Below are positions 1 through 12,959 of a stretch of DNA of 64,000 nucleotides, in pieces (the first letter of the stretch is position 1; every line of letters begins with the position of its first letter). The DNA is from Sinohyriopsis cumingii (lineage: Eukaryota; Mollusca; Bivalvia; Unionida; Unionidae), in contig CM068839.1 in assembly GCA_028554795.2 (NCBI GenBank), positions 89,128,182 through 89,192,181 on the forward strand. Reading direction: 5' to 3'. Below the pieces are notes generated by a model. It did not search any database. It was not told the DNA's origin and saw nothing but the letters and a program-made list of their open reading frames with translations. The translations under genes were made by a program, and so were the position numbers.

Positions 1-25
1 GAATTAAATAGATATCATTAATATA

Positions 26-373
26 ATGAACAACTGTGCGTGGTTGCGTCAAGGAACCACTAACAAATGTGATAAAAAATGTCGTGGAGAATATTGTAAA
101 AAACATAATTATCTTATAAAGAAAAACCCTCATGCTGGTCCACGAAGTTGTGTTGGTTGTAACAACGGCGTTAGAGGATTATATCAGATTTGCAAAAATT
201 GCGGTGGAGATCGATACAGAAGTTTAATGATATATTACAGAAAAAGAAAGAACATAAATCCAAAAATAGAAAAACCACCATCAGAACTTGAATATTACTT
301 GAAACATAGAACAAATTCCCAGGATTCAGATGAAGATTCCCAGGATTCAGATGAAGATTCCCAGGATTATTGA
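26..373 (+). CDS. Small Cys-rich protein, possibly zinc-binding, unassigned
   Basis: 115 codons with ATG and TGA. Cysteines are paired as C..........C...C....YC..H near residues 4-27 and SCVGC...ICKNC near 42-59, which looks like one or two zinc-binding knuckles or a ribbon. A basic stretch YYRKRK follows, then an acidic tail of a repeated (SQDSDED) unit at residues 98-115. Single-exon form, no recognisable promoter. I do not know the family; small Cys-rich basic proteins of this style occur in eukaryotic DNA transposons and large DNA viruses. It sits at the window edge, so it may be part of something larger to the left. Confidence 0.35.
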   Translation: MNNCAWLRQGTTNKCDKKCRGEYCKKHNYLIKKNPHAGPRSCVGCNNGVRGLYQICKNCGGDRYRSLMIYYRKRKNINPKIEKPPSELEYYLKHRTNSQDSDEDSQDSDEDSQDY

Positions 374-3051
374 GCAGCGGGGGGGGGGGGGGCGTCTACA
401 ATTCTGTTTGGGACAAACAATAATCGTAGATGTGGTATTGACCTCTATGAGGGGTCACTATTTTTTTGGGTCCAAACATAAGGGTGACCACTCCCTTAAG
501 TGGTCTGATCACCCTCCCTGCTGCTTATTGAGATCAACATGGACGAGAAAGTGTAGGCTTCAGTTATAGTCCTGATGGCTACATAGTAGACAACAGTAAC
601 ATGCTGCTTCCGGAATTTAAATGTCCCTTTTGTCAGGGATGTCAGCATGCTTCCTGATTACTATTTGTCGCAAGTATTATCTGGCTTAGCGGTATCAGTG
701 ATTGCATCATTCACAATTTCTCACAAGCGCTCGCTAGGCCAACTTGGGTTTTATTCCGAGTACGAGAAATTATTTCATAACAGATACTACGGTCAATATG
801 AGAAAGATACGATCGTGATAAGTATCAAATCTTCCTTTGGTGACTGTTATGATTGTATTGACATTAGGGACTCGTTTAAAGCTGAGTTATCATTATGTCT
901 GAAGAAATATCTGCAGGGAGAATACGGCTATGTTATCACAAGCGTCCAAGATCACCAGATTGTATTGCCACTGTGATCGATGACATCACTAAGTACCATC
1001 CTAAATGAAAGCTAGTTGTTGTATTGCCTTGAACGATATTTATGATCAAATACAATTACATTTCTCGAGTGTCAGGCTATGACAAAAATAGTCAAGAGCG
1101 CCATATCAAAATTGCGACGGATTCTGCTTGAATTAGAGACAAGAAAGGCACGGCAACATAATGTATGACTTTGGCTTAATCATAATAATGGCAGCATACG
1201 AGCACGAGTGCAATGCCAAAGTAATGTTTCCCATGACCTGGAATGAAGAAGACATCGGCAGGATGATACAAGAAATCAGCTCGTCAAAAATCGCGTACAA
1301 AATTGTCAAGGAAGCTATCAAAATAATTCAAAGGAACATCTGGACCACTTGATTTTTACGCAGAAATCGCTAACATACTGGAGAAATCCAGATGCAAGGA
1401 GAGTAGTACAATTTACTCGGAGGCAAAAAGTCGTTATATTATTTTGTCAGGACCAGTATCGACCAGGCCAAATTTTAATTCGGAGTCAACATGTACTTTC
1501 TCATGATATCATTTTATTTGTATTTCTCACTGAAGTCGACTTTATTATAGTAGCCACTATCAACGGTGCAGATGTCTTCAGTATACACTTTCTCATATTT
1601 TCCAGTGCACATGGGACTTAGTTTGACCACGATTGTGTCTACTATTCTAAATTCTTTAACTAAGCCTGCCATGTTAGAAAACAGAGCCACGAAAATAGGT
1701 CCGTCCTGATCTATGATTTTTGTATACGTGATGTAGGCGTACTTGTACGTACCCTTCTTACTTTAAGGATAAGGCTTCACCTTTCTAAATGCGGTCTGTG
1801 CTACGATTCCAAGGTCAGAAATGATCAGAAGAAATGGGTTTAAGAAAACCTCTGTACTTGCAATACACTCAGCTCCTAATGCCAATGGGATGCTGGCAAC
1901 AAACATGGCAGGTGCTTGTAATATCGGTAAGATTTCTTGAAGCAGCCTGCTCGTTTGTGATAGCTCAGTAATATGTAATGAATTCTTCGCTTTGTTCTTT
2001 CTCCTTATGATATCCTTTATATGATGCAAATAAGTTTTACGAAATAGGTTCTAGTGCGGAAAGCAGCGAGTTACTCCTAAGAAAAGTCTGAATAAGCTGC
2101 GGACAAATTCTTTCTCTTCTAATGCTAGCCTGAGCTGTTAGTCTGTTTGCGTTGGATCCTTGAAGAAAACTTTTGATGGCAACTTGGTGAAGTCTTGGTT
2201 TAATAAATGATATGTTGCATACTTGATAGCTTCAGTAAATTAATTATTGTCAACACCATACCGCATCAAATATCTTGACACCAGATGATGGATATCACCT
2301 AGTTTTTATTTTTCATTCACTCAGTACCTTTGCCGTTTATCCGAAGAAACTTTGTCTGAAATGAATTCTCAAATTAGCATCATATGAGATTATTGGATGT
2401 TCGTAAGCATATTGTCTAATAATTTTGTGGCCTATGGTATGCAAGCTTCTTTTCTTTTAGCACTAGCTTCGGGCTAAGTTATGAAGCTACCGTTAGGTGC
2501 AACTTAGACCGTGTGAATGAGGAAAACTTTTAATGTTATTTGGCAGTGAGTTAGGAAAGTCGATGCTGAAAAAAAGAATATTTGCGTCGTACTCATGTCT
2601 TCTGAGATAATTTAATACGCGATGGTGTGCTGCAGCAGTTTTTTGTAGTTTCTGCTGGCGCCTCATCTTTATGTGGAAGGACGTACGTTCGCTGCTCGGG
2701 TTGAGGGGTTTCTGCTTCAGGCCTAGTCTTGGAGAGATTTTCTTTATCCAGTGTTTCCTGTAGTTTTGTATACGAAACTTGCATCTCGTCTGTAATCCTC
2801 CGTCAGTGTTAATAGACCGACCAATTTGTGCTGGAGGCCATTTTAAAATTATACAGAGATCCAGATGTGAAAATTCACTTGGATCTCACTTTCAGAATGT
2901 CAGCGATGCAACCTGCAATCACGTGGCCAAGTCTACATTTGCTATGACAACAATTTGCTGATGCGTCACAGCGTGGCCTATATCAAGAACAATAGTTTGT
3001 TAGTGGCTCTATGAATGGTCAATTGGAGAAACAATCTACCTATTATATATA

Positions 3052-3234
3052 ATGATCACAAACGTGAGCTTCCTTCTGAGAGGGCATGCCTTTAACGGCT
3101 ACGACAAAATGTTTATCATAAAACCGCTCAAGTTGCTGCCATATGAAATTTTTATCACAACCGTAGATTCTAATATAAGAAATATTTTGTTAGATGAGCC
3201 TTTTAGCATATTAGGCGCATATTTGCGATCCTAA
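3052..3234 (+). pseudogene. Fragment with exonuclease-II-like motif, tentative
   Basis: A 60-codon frame contains RGHAFNGYDKMFII, loosely like the N..GYD..FI motif (Exo II) of family-B DNA polymerases encoded by protein-primed elements such as Polintons. No other polymerase motif could be found around it, and the flanks are full of stops. This may be chance; it is recorded because the rest of the left end also looks like a decayed element. Confidence 0.15.
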
Positions 3235-4224
3235 ATCTTCTACAAGAAAATGTCGGAATATATCCTATGTAGGTACTTATACAAAGTCGTCTGTGTAACA
3301 ATAAGCTAAGCACGCCTATAAACTTATACCGCGGATCAAGTTGTGGCGAACATTTCATACTCAGCCTCCTAGGAGAAGTTGATTGCATTAATCGTATTCC
3401 ACCTGAAAAAAAAAAAATAATTTTGTGATGCAGACGATAAAGATATGACCTCTACTCTTAGCTGGATTTGTGAGCAGCCGGTTTTGGTGAAAACCCAATT
3501 TCGATATGACCATGCATTCGGGAAGTGAAATGATGACAAGATTCTCGTGTCGGCCATATTAGATGTGAGATTGGCACAATTTGTATTAAGGGACAGACAA
3601 TTTTATTTTCTGGACATGTTGGTGGTAGTGGTTATTCGTAGAAGGGGGGGGGGGCGATTTCATTGAAATCAAATGTTCGGCTCCCAGATTTATCTCTCTC
3701 ATCCATAGATAAAGAAAGTATTACGGCTACCATATTTAGCTGAAACAAATAACTATCTTGAATTAAAAGAAAGGCATAATCAAGTTAAGAAATAAAAAAC
3801 CACCCCACCCGACTAACCCATGAGAATTAAATAGTATGTCACTTAAGAGCAACTGGATATAATAGTAAGTCTTTTCTTGAAAACCTCATGTCTATATGGC
3901 GATAGCATCGCTAAGCAAGATTTTCAAGATGGCCGCCATAATTGCCATATTGGAGGTCAGATCGACATTAGTTTCATTTACGAGCAACATTACATCCTTA
4001 TAAATCTTTCCTTGACCCCCCCCCCCATCTATATGACCATCCATACAGGAGGAGCACCGATAACATTTTCAAGCTGAAAACCACACCGGACGTATTGAAT
4101 GTCAAATGGGCAACATTTTCATTTAGGACAAAAATTGGCGTCATAAGAAGTCTTCTGGTGAATGTTTCATGCTGATCTGACTTTGCAGTTAGGAGGAATG
4201 GCGGTGAAAATTTTCAAACTGGTG

Positions 4225-4227
<3 letters not shown>

Positions 4228-4289
<62 letters not shown>
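4228..4289. repeat. (TA)n microsatellite
   Basis: About 31 uninterrupted TA units. It lies directly after the caagatggc-type repeat and 30 bases before a SINE. Confidence 0.95.
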
Positions 4290-4293
<4 letters not shown>

Positions 4294-4317
4294 TTTGTTT
4301 ATGACCAATGTACACCA

Positions 4318-4650
4318 TGACCGCTCCTGTGGCCTTACTGGTTAGAGCGTCCACCTCAGATGCGGGAGGTCGCCAGTTCCAATCCCGGCCAAGTCATCCC
4401 AAAGACTTTTAAAAATGGTACTGCCTCGCGTGACGGTCGAGGTTAAGAGGTTAGTTTTGGGACTAGTCGGCCTGCCATCCGAATAATATGATTCGGTGGG
4501 ACATGATACTACATGTCAGTGGCATGATTGCCCCTGTACTAGACATCACTATAAAATGCCCTACAGCAGACATCGTAGCGATATGACTGGAAAATGGCTA
4601 AAACTAAGTTAATAATACAAATCACACACACACACACACACACATACACA
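4318..4650 (+). mobile_element. tRNA-derived SINE, family A (copy 1)
   Basis: The head resembles a tRNA: an A-box-like ggccttactggttagagcg and a B-box-like cgccagttccaatccc. The unrelated body contains ccaaagacttttaaaaatgg, gggacatgatactacatg and catcgtagcgatatgactg, and the copy ends in a (CA)n tail at about 4,622-4,645. The other family A copies in the window are minus strand. Confidence 0.8.
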
Positions 4651-4844
4651 CCCACCCCATGTGATGTATTATAGTGAAAACACCATGTCGAAATGACAAT
4701 CCATTCAGGAGGACGAGTAATAATAAAATTCCCACCGTGGGGTCAATACTGGATCTAAGATCATCACAACTATACATCATAAGAAATCGTTTAGTAAAAA
4801 CTCGACCATCCATTCAGGAGTTGCTATAAAAAGATTTGGTGACC

Positions 4845-5022
4845 ATATTGGATATCCAAACAGACACCGTTTTCTTGTTTGAACAGTATTTATTCAAGAA
4901 AACATTTTCATGTATCATATTTAATACATGAGGAGTTGCGATAAAAGACCATATTGGAGATCCAAAACAGACACCGTTTTCTTGTTTGAACAGTATTTAT
5001 TCAAGAAAACATTTTCATGTAG
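4845..5022 (+). repeat. Direct duplication, about 75 bp
   Basis: The block from gaccatattgga through cagacaccgttttcttgttt to acattttcatgta occurs at about 4,842-4,913 and again at about 4,948-5,020 with very few changes. It is a recent local duplication; no coding content. Confidence 0.8.
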
Positions 5023-5538
5023 GCCTATCTTATTTAACAGCATAAACTACACAGGGATACGGGGATTCAGTAAAAAGCTGGAAGTTTCTTGAAAATTGTC
5101 TCGCCTATTACAGAGTAAATTGACAAATCAATAATTGTCTACCGATTTCAAATAGATAAATCATATATAAATATTAAAGTAAGCTTGAACATTCTAGTAC
5201 GTGTAATTGTTTCAAAGATCATTTAATGGTTTTAAAAAAAAGATGCAATACACTTGTGTGGTTGTGAGCTGTGTGTTAAATTAAAATCGTTTTGATAATT
5301 TTATGAAGGCTTGCACTGCCATAAATATTTGCTTATTAATTTCATCGGTATACATCGAATTTCCGGATAATAATGTCTTAATTGTAAGTCAGGTCGGTAA
5401 TGTGAGGAGAACATGATGTCTCAGAGTTGTATATTTTTTTTCTCACTCTAACAGAAAGTGTTCAAATGTTTCTATTTGTGCGCATGTGCAGTACCTATTA
5501 CTAGAAGAAGAAAAAAAGATTTAGGAATAAATCATTAT

Positions 5539-6035
5539 TTAAGCTACTGCATTTGTTCCCAATCGCGGATACTGAACTTGATACATCCGAATTTTATGTT
5601 TGTCCTGATTCTGGTAAGTTTCGAAATTTTGAATGGATGGGTTACTAATTATTTCAATCGGCGACGTGTTCCACAATTGAACTGTGGAAGGCAGAAATAA
5701 TGCTTGATAAAATGTCATTCCGCACAAGTGAGTTCGATGATCTAGTGGTGTACGTGTCGTTATTAACTTCAAGATGCCTAATTATATCTTGCAAGTAATT
5801 TGAAGCCAACCAAGATACATTTTGAACAAATGAATTAATTTATACTTATAGCGTCGATGCTTCTAGCTATTCCACCCGGTTTCATCATATAATAATGTCC
5901 GAACCACACACTTGCGGTCTTGGTAGCACCTGTTACTATTTTCAGAGTCTCCAAATTTATTTTTTCCAGTGATTCTTTTTCTTGCATAATAGAATTATAC
6001 CAGATACAATCAGCATAGTCAAACATTGGAAGCAT
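5539..6035 (-). pseudogene. LINE (non-LTR) reverse transcriptase C-terminal remnant
   Basis: Minus strand, in two frames. 6,035-5,835 reads MLPMFDYADCIWYNS..., then LEKINLETLKIVTGATKT, the conserved region after the RT thumb in LINEs of the (R)P.LEYAD..W...LE..Q..A.RI.TGA type. 5,772-5,539 then reads RTPLDHRTHL...FLPSTVQLWN, like the following FLPS.I..WN.LP segment. Frames are interrupted and no RT palm motif remains, so this is a 5'-truncated dead copy. Bases 5,022-5,538 before it hold nothing recognisable. Confidence 0.75.
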
Positions 6036-6039
6036 AAAA

Positions 6040-6540
6040 GATGTTTCAAGGGCAAGCGATCCGATCTATATTTCAGATTTTTAAAAACTGCTTCCCTATC
6101 TCCCATGCCTATTATGACAATAATGCTGGACATGAGCTTGAGTAGACCTGGGGTGTGTGTGTGTGAAAGATGTGTGTGTTTGAAAGATTTCTTGCCATCG
6201 TAAATTTGAATTTATTTTTATTAAGTCCTTCAAAAGTCATTATACTTAGCAGAAACGAAATTCAGAATGCTAGGGCTAATTTCCAAGTAAAATGTTCAAG
6301 GCAAATGTTGCAAAGAACAGGTCTTGGTTTGGATATTATGCTACAGATCCAATTTGGTTGTGGGCCCTTAAAAAGACTGTGTACGTAGTTTTAAGTGTTT
6401 TTTTTATATAGAAAAACTGAAAAAAGTTTTATTCAAATCGAATCAGAAATAGACTCCACAGCAGTAAGAAGCAATTGTTGACAGACGGACACACAAAACA
6501 ATGATTCATAACAGACGACACAAGATGGAGGGCCATACCA
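6040..6540. other. No recognisable feature
   Basis: AT-rich non-coding sequence with a small (TG)n near 6,151-6,180. No gene, RNA or element was recognised. Confidence 0.6.
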
Positions 6541-6544
6541 AAAT

Positions 6545-6861
6545 GTGTGTGATTTCGGTATGTTATTTAGATTTTTAACGTAGCTTTAACACATTTTCAG
6601 TCATATCGTTACGATGTCTACAGTGTGGCATTTTATTGTGAAGTCCACCACTGGGGCATGATGCCGCAGACATGTCGTATCATGTCCCACCCAGTCACAT
6701 TATCCTGACACCAGGCAGACCAGTCATAACACTAACCTCTTAATGCTGAGCGCAAAACGAGGCAGCTGTCAGTACCATTTTTATAAGTCTTTGGTATGAC
6801 TCGGCCGGGATTCGAATCCGCGAAGCGGACGCTGTAACCATTTAGGTCACCGGAGCGGTCT
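6545..6861 (-). mobile_element. SINE family A (copy 2)
   Basis: In plus orientation it runs from gtgtgatttcgg at the SINE tail through aagtctttggtatgactcgg and a B-box complement gggattcgaatcc to caccggagcggtc at the head. Nearly full length. Confidence 0.85.
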
Positions 6862-6869
6862 GGACCATA

Positions 6870-7990
6870 CCAAAAGCTTAAATAAAACATATTTAGTCTT
6901 AGGGTCATGTGAGCTGAATTTAGGGTTTTCACGACGGACCAAACTGACATCACCGCTTTCCTGCACTGGTGGCAAAAGATATGTGAAAACTTACGAGCAA
7001 TGATAAATAAAGCTCAAAATTTTAAAATGTCGCAAAATTTCACACTTTTTTAAAAAATCAAACTGCCAAATAAGGATATTCTGATCTTGTTTCAACCCAT
7101 TAAATAATTAGGAAATATTAATTCTGCTACATTTTAACAAATATCTCCCGTCCATACTAAGGCTCTGTATTTCTGCCCCCACCCCCATCGTGACCAGTTC
7201 GTTACCATTTTATATTTATTGGAATATGGCCAATTTACCCCTCAAGGGCTCGTTACAAATAAAATTCAAGAGTATCAGTCAATGGATAGTTCCAAGTCCT
7301 TAACATCACACATGGACGATGAATGACCGACCAGAATCATAGGAACTTTGGCTAGCATGCACAATCGGGGATAAATAAGATTTAATCCAAAAAAAGACAC
7401 AAAACAAGAAAAAGATGTTTCTTACTTTATTTGAAATGAACATGTCGTCTTCAGTTTGTTAGAACAGTTTTATTCAATAACTTTAATTTCCTGAATCTTC
7501 TTCCAAGACGCTAATACAAATAAACTGCAAAAATGAGTAAAGGAAAAAAACTATGAAGAAGTAAAATAAATTAAATATATGCCTTCCTTTGCTAATTTTT
7601 CTGACACTGCAACCAACTACGTAAAAATCAAAGTAATATGTGGCAACTTATTTACAGTTTTCGACAATTTTCCTCAAAGTGGTATATTTTTATGTTTATC
7701 TTCGATTTACAAGCAATCAAATCATACACTGGAAGATTTCAATGTACACTTTAATCATACATACAATTACTTATTTTCAAAATGAGGTATTCTTTCTACT
7801 CAGTCTTGAATGAATTCTCTGCCACACATTTAACTTGTATAACAAAATGTGTATATCTCAAACAGTTATCCAAAGCTCACATCTCTAGAAAAATGCTCTT
7901 TAAAGACTTCTGATGTAATTATAAATTCACAATGAAAAGTAAGGAAGGAAGGGAATGACTCAGTACAACATGCCCTATTAAGCTAACATA
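6870..7990. other. No recognisable feature
   Basis: About 1.1 kb of AT-rich sequence with only short random frames. Possible distal 3' flank or UTR of the kinase gene (tttatt, the reverse of AATAAA, occurs near 7,430 and 7,468), but nothing supports a transcript end here. Confidence 0.5.
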
Positions 7991-7994
7991 CAGC

Positions 7995-8475
7995 AGTTCT
8001 CATTATAAGGCGGGTATGCTCATGGATTCTATTTCATTATTCAATAGTAGACTTATTATGCATATATACTTCATTATCAGGCAGTCTCATTATAAGGTGT
8101 TAAACACTACTGCTCCAATGGACAGTGTTATAATGATAGAGTACTGTACATAAAATTCATTACAAGACACCCATTATAAGGTGGTATAATCCATGGCTTA
8201 AATGGACAGTGTTATAATGATAGAGTACTGTACATAAAATTCATTACAAGACACCCATTATAAGGTGGTATAATCCATGGCTTAAATGGACAGTGTTATT
8301 ATAGAGTACTGTACATAAAATTCATTATAAGACAGTCTCATTATCAGGTGGTATACTCCACGGCTCCAATGAACAGTGTTATTATAATGATAGATTACTG
8401 TACATAAAATTCATTATAAGATAGTCTCATCAGGTGGTACACTCCATGGCTCCAATGAACAGTGTTATGAGAGAG
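7995..8475 (+). repeat. Minisatellite, about 94-bp unit, 5 copies
   Basis: The unit contains cattataaggtggtata, ccatggcttaaatggacagt, gataga(g)tactgtacat and aaaattcattacaagaca. Two central copies (from about 8,170) are almost identical, the outer ones diverged. Confidence 0.85.
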
Positions 8476-8479
8476 TACA

Positions 8480-9408
8480 TCTGGCTGAGTACCTGTACAT
8501 ATTTCCTTTTTCTTTTTCTCTTCTTTTTTTTGAAACTGGAATAAAGCATCATAAATAAAAGGGATGGACTTACAAATAATTGTCTTGATATTTCTATAGT
8601 TCTCTTCTACACCTGAGTATTACTGACATGAATGACCTTGCATATTTGATTAACTTAGTTTGTGATAAAAACATACCACTATAAAAAATACTCTCTTAAT
8701 TTCTCTAAACCAGCTACACTATGAACCTAACTTTGTATAAAACATGAAAGTCAACACTCCGAAACATCCCCAACTCAAAAACGTTATTTGCTATCCAAGC
8801 TTAATTACCTCATAATCTTGGATTAATATTCATGAAAATGTTTAAAACTGTCTAATGACAATAATGATTATACAAAGTTGGTAAATGCACTGAGGGTACA
8901 TGTCCTTAAAGGTTTCTGGCACTTAAACTACCTCATAGTGCGCTTTTGTAAATCATGGAAATATGAAAATAAATGCAGTCAATATTTTTTATCTCAATCA
9001 ATAGGTCATCATTTTAAAGGCTGATATGAATCAATCATCCTTACTGAAGACCAAGTTGAATTAATTCAGGTACTGAGATGGTCGAAAATGAATGAACTAA
9101 AGCCTAGTTTAACATAATATTTTGTGTAACAAAATAGGCAAGACCAAATACAGCTTCAATAATTATTTATCTTCTTACGACTAAATTTTAAAATGTACTA
9201 AAAAATTAAAAAGTACAGAGAAAAACAAAGGTAAACTATAAAACTGTATTATTAGCTCTAAGCTTAAAAAACATTTTTTTCACAAATATAAATGTTACTG
9301 TCAAATAATGCTTATGTTTTAGTCATATCTGCAATGTACTTAATAAAAGTGCAATGTTTACAAGAGCCTTACACATTTACATTGAGCTCAATAACTGAAA
9401 TTAATAAA
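8480..9408. other. No recognisable feature
   Basis: AT-rich, non-coding, no repeat structure seen. Confidence 0.55.
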
Positions 9409-9665
9409 TTTAATTGACACCAACCCGATTTCCCTCTCTGTACCTTAAAAATGTAATTGACACCAACCCGATTTCCCTCTCTGTACCTTAAAAATGTAAT
9501 TGAGACCAACCCGATTTCACTCTCTGTACCTTAAAAATGTAATTGAGACCAACCCCATTTCACTCTCTGTACCTTAAAAATGTAACTGAGACCAACCCGA
9601 TTTCCCTGTCTGTACCTTAAAAATGTAATTGAGACCAACCCGATTTCACTCTCTGTACCTTCAAT
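9408..9665 (+). repeat. Minisatellite, 43-bp unit, 6 copies
   Basis: Unit ttgacaccaacccgatttcc followed by ctctctgtaccttaaaaatg and taa; later copies have ttgaga for ttgaca and 'tcact' for 'tccct'. Confidence 0.92.
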
Positions 9666-10065
9666 TCTCTCAGTTAACAGCTAAATGTAGGTCAATGGCA
9701 GTGTGCAAAATTCAGTTGGGAAGACATATTCATCTTTAAAAAGCCTAAATGTAGGTCAATGGCAACGTGCTAAATTCAGATGGTAAGAGACATTTGTCTT
9801 TAAACTGCTGAGACATAGGTCATCAATAATGCAGTTCAGTTGGCAAGACTCAGTTAACAGCTAAATGCATGTCAATGGAAGACACATCTGGCTTAAATAA
9901 ACCTAAATGTAGGTCAATGGCAATGTGCAAAATTCAGATGGTAAGACACATTTGTCTTTAAACTGCCTAAATGTGGGTCATCATCAATATGAAGTTTAGG
10001 TGGCAAGACTCAGTTAACAGCTAAATGTAGATCAATGGCAATGAAGAGTTCAATTGGCAGTACAA
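9666..10065 (+). repeat. Complex tandem repeat with 'ctaaatgtaggtcaatggca'
   Basis: The phrase ctaaatgtaggtcaatggca, or a close variant, recurs at least six times together with attcagatggtaagacaca and gactcagttaacagc. Unit spacing is irregular (about 70 and 140 bases), suggesting a compound array. Confidence 0.75.
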
Positions 10066-10089
10066 ATTTGATTAATACAGGACAAACAA

Positions 10090-10955
10090 CTTTAGCTTCA
10101 TCAAAATATTGTCCCACATTGCTACCAGTTTCTATGAATCGCATCTGCTGATACATCACTGCTACCGTATCTATCAACAGTATGTGATCATACAACATCA
10201 CACTGCTGCTGTCTGTTTCAATAGTATCTGATGACGCAACATCACACTGGTACCCTATGTTTCAATAGTATCTGAAGATACACTCTGCAAGTTTCAAATA
10301 GTATCTGATGATACATCGCACAGTTATTGTTCGTATGAACTGTATCTGATAATACAACAACACATTGCTGGTGTATGTTTCAATGGTATTTGATGATACA
10401 ACATGACATGGGTACTCCGTCTGAATAGTGTCTGATGATACAACATCACATTGCTGCTGTCTGTTTCAATAGTATCTGATGATACATCACATTGCTACTG
10501 TATGTCTGAATAGTATCCAATGATACAACATCACATTGCTACTGTATGTCTGAATAGTATCTGATGATACAACATCACATTGCTGTTGTATCTTTCAATA
10601 GTATCTGATGATACAACATCACATTGCTACTGTATGTCTAAATAGTATCTGATGATACAACATCACATTGCTACTGGATGTCTGAATAGTATATGATGAT
10701 ACATCACACTGGTACTGTGTCTTAATAGTATCTGATATACAACCTCACAGTGCTGTTGTATCTTTCAAAAGCATCAATGATACATCACATTGCTACTATA
10801 TGTCTGACTAGTATCTGATGATAGAACATCACACTGCTATTGTATGTCTGAATAGTGTCTGATGATACAAGATCACATTGCTGCTGTATCATTCAACAGT
10901 ATCTGACAATACGTCACATTGCTGTTGTATCTTTCAATAGTATCTGATGATACAA
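10090..10955 (+). repeat. Minisatellite, about 44-bp unit, about 18 copies, with internal palindrome
   Basis: The unit contains gtatctgatgatac, in which gtatc and gatac form a 5-bp inverted repeat, followed by aacatcacattgctactg and tatgtctgaata. Individual copies lose a few bases. No coding content. Confidence 0.92.
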
Positions 10956-12955
10956 AAGTTCTTATGTCATGGCTGCAACTTAGGTTTACACAGTTACCAA
11001 TGTCAATTTTCAAGCTGATGCGCATGTAGCAAACAAGATCAGGAACATATCAAAAGTTCCATTCTGTTCACATTCATATTTGTAATTTTTGCACCAATTT
11101 ATCTCCATTAAGGACAAAGATGTTACTCAATAGACATCATTTCAATGTCACCTTTGTACTTTCTTATACAAAACGTCAAAACCTCTCTCCATGTTTATGA
11201 AAATAAGTCTCTTTCGTTCTAGATTTTGGCTTCAAGTGTAATTGAAAATATCAAGTTCAAAATTGGTTGGTAACCAGAAGGCACCAAAAGTTCCATGCAA
11301 ATTAAGACTGACTGAGGAAGTATATTTGAATTAATTAATTACCCAACCATATCACAACAACTTGTAAATGAAAAAACACAGCTTTATCTCATCATGGACT
11401 GAAAATTAGGCTAATTAGCCTTCCTCTACAACCAATTAACAGTAATAGGTGGTCATTAAGGTGTTAAGTTTCACCTGTCAGTCTCTATGTTAAGTGGTTT
11501 CAAGTGACTAACAGAGATTCTGACCACATGAACAGGCAAATTCAGATTAAAGGAATGGGGTGTGGCATGTATAAAATATCCTTAAAATGACCAAGGTTAT
11601 GTAATCAGAAAATTTATGAAAGTGCTTAATATTGTAAGATTGGTTATATATAATCAGGAGTATGCCATTTTTCCCCATATCTTAGGTGCTATAGTCTGTA
11701 ATAACTTATTTAATTACATCTATTGTCTTTTTGAGCAAATCTTTGTATTGTCAACATAAAACTTACAAACTAGAAAGAGCAACATGCCCCTGAAAAATAG
11801 AATCTCTGGTTTATGTTCAAATCTGTGCTTTTTGCACACTGAATACAGCAGAGATAAAAAGTATAAGTACTGATGCATGACAACTTTTATCATGGTTTGG
11901 ATCATTAACAGAATAACAACTACGATTATAAACAAAAGAACAAAAGAAACAAAATACATTATTTCACACAAGTGGTATGACAGTTTACATGCACATATAT
12001 TTTAAAACAATATATAGGGTAGGAGACAGTACATGGTGAAAATCTGAAAAAATGCAATCTGTGCTATAAATACCAACTGTAAGACAAGTGTGCATTTGAG
12101 CCATTTTCACAAAACAAAATGTATATTATTCTTCAGATTAAAGTGATCAATGTACTCACTGACCCTTTTTAAGTACCAAGTTTTCAGTAAAGCTGATTCA
12201 AAGTATTGTCTCAGATGCATTATCTAAACAAAAAAAGAACAGAAAAGAAATTGATTCAAATGACAATCACATGATAATAACAGCAGCTCATTTGTGCCGA
12301 CAGCTTTGTTTGGACTATGGGTTCTTATTCTGTAGTGCAGTTCTACACTTTTTCCACTCCATGTTTATAATTGTGCTACAACATAAATAAATGCTCAAAT
12401 TAAAATCAAAAAGTTTATAAGTATATGGATTGCAATAAAAGTCAATATTTCTAATTTTGCTGTACACTGTCCAAACATGGAATCAGTTTCAACTATTCTA
12501 CCTTTGAGAAAAAGTTTGTTCTCAAACACAAAAGTTGCATTCTAACCCATTCATTTCAAAAGCAAAGGTACTGAAATTCAATTTGAAGATTACTCTTCAT
12601 TTTATTGATCAAAGTTCAAAGGAAATGGACCATCTGACTGAGTATCAAAATGTCTACTTAACCCCCCCCACCCCCACCCCGAGAAAGAGTTTGTGCCCAA
12701 CACGATCTACAATCTTGTCCCAACAATGTTTACTCCATGTTATTCACAAAATGAATCTACATTTCTGTTTTGATAACATATAAATAACAAAAGGTTAATT
12801 GTTTTGATATATACATAAAAAAGATGTCAACATTCCATTAATATTACACTATGTTTTTCAGTGATGATATTGAAAATAAAGAAAACCAAGACAAAAAACC
12901 TACTAGTGATGTGTGCATCATAAAGGGCCCCAACGTCTACAATTTGCTGGCTTGT
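10956..12955. other. No recognisable feature
   Basis: Two kb of AT-rich sequence with a short C-rich patch near 12,661-12,680. No ORF with domain content, RNA gene or element recognised on either strand. Confidence 0.55.
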
Positions 12956-12959
12956 GTTT

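Larger units (their letters stand above)
1..3600. other. Left end: degraded, unassigned ORF fragments
   Basis: No intact gene. Apart from the Cys-rich ORF at 26-373, there are short coding-looking stretches on both strands: plus 647-976 (109 aa, no recognised domain), minus 1,763-2,029 (88 aa, followed in another frame by about 80 open codons to about 1,510), and plus 3,052-3,234. They are broken by stops and frame changes, as expected of an old mobile-element insertion. Opposed blocks of this kind would fit a large DNA transposon such as Polinton/Maverick, but I could not identify a signature protein. There is a 14-G run at 379-392. Confidence 0.4.
3480..4860. repeat. Dispersed repeat with 'atgaccatccattcaggag' phrase
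   Basis: Several diverged partial copies share the phrases gaaaacc..atgaccatccattc, a short gap, caagatggc(g/c)gccat and ttggag/tcaga. They are seen near 3,490-3,570, 3,870-3,970, 4,030-4,230, 4,670-4,860 and again at 28,390-28,570. Unit about 150-200 bases; non-coding. Probably an ancient satellite-like or MITE family of the host. Confidence 0.55.

Noticed and set aside
8040-8475. Replication origin or matrix attachment region
   Set aside because: Only AT richness and tandem repeats support it; nothing specific.
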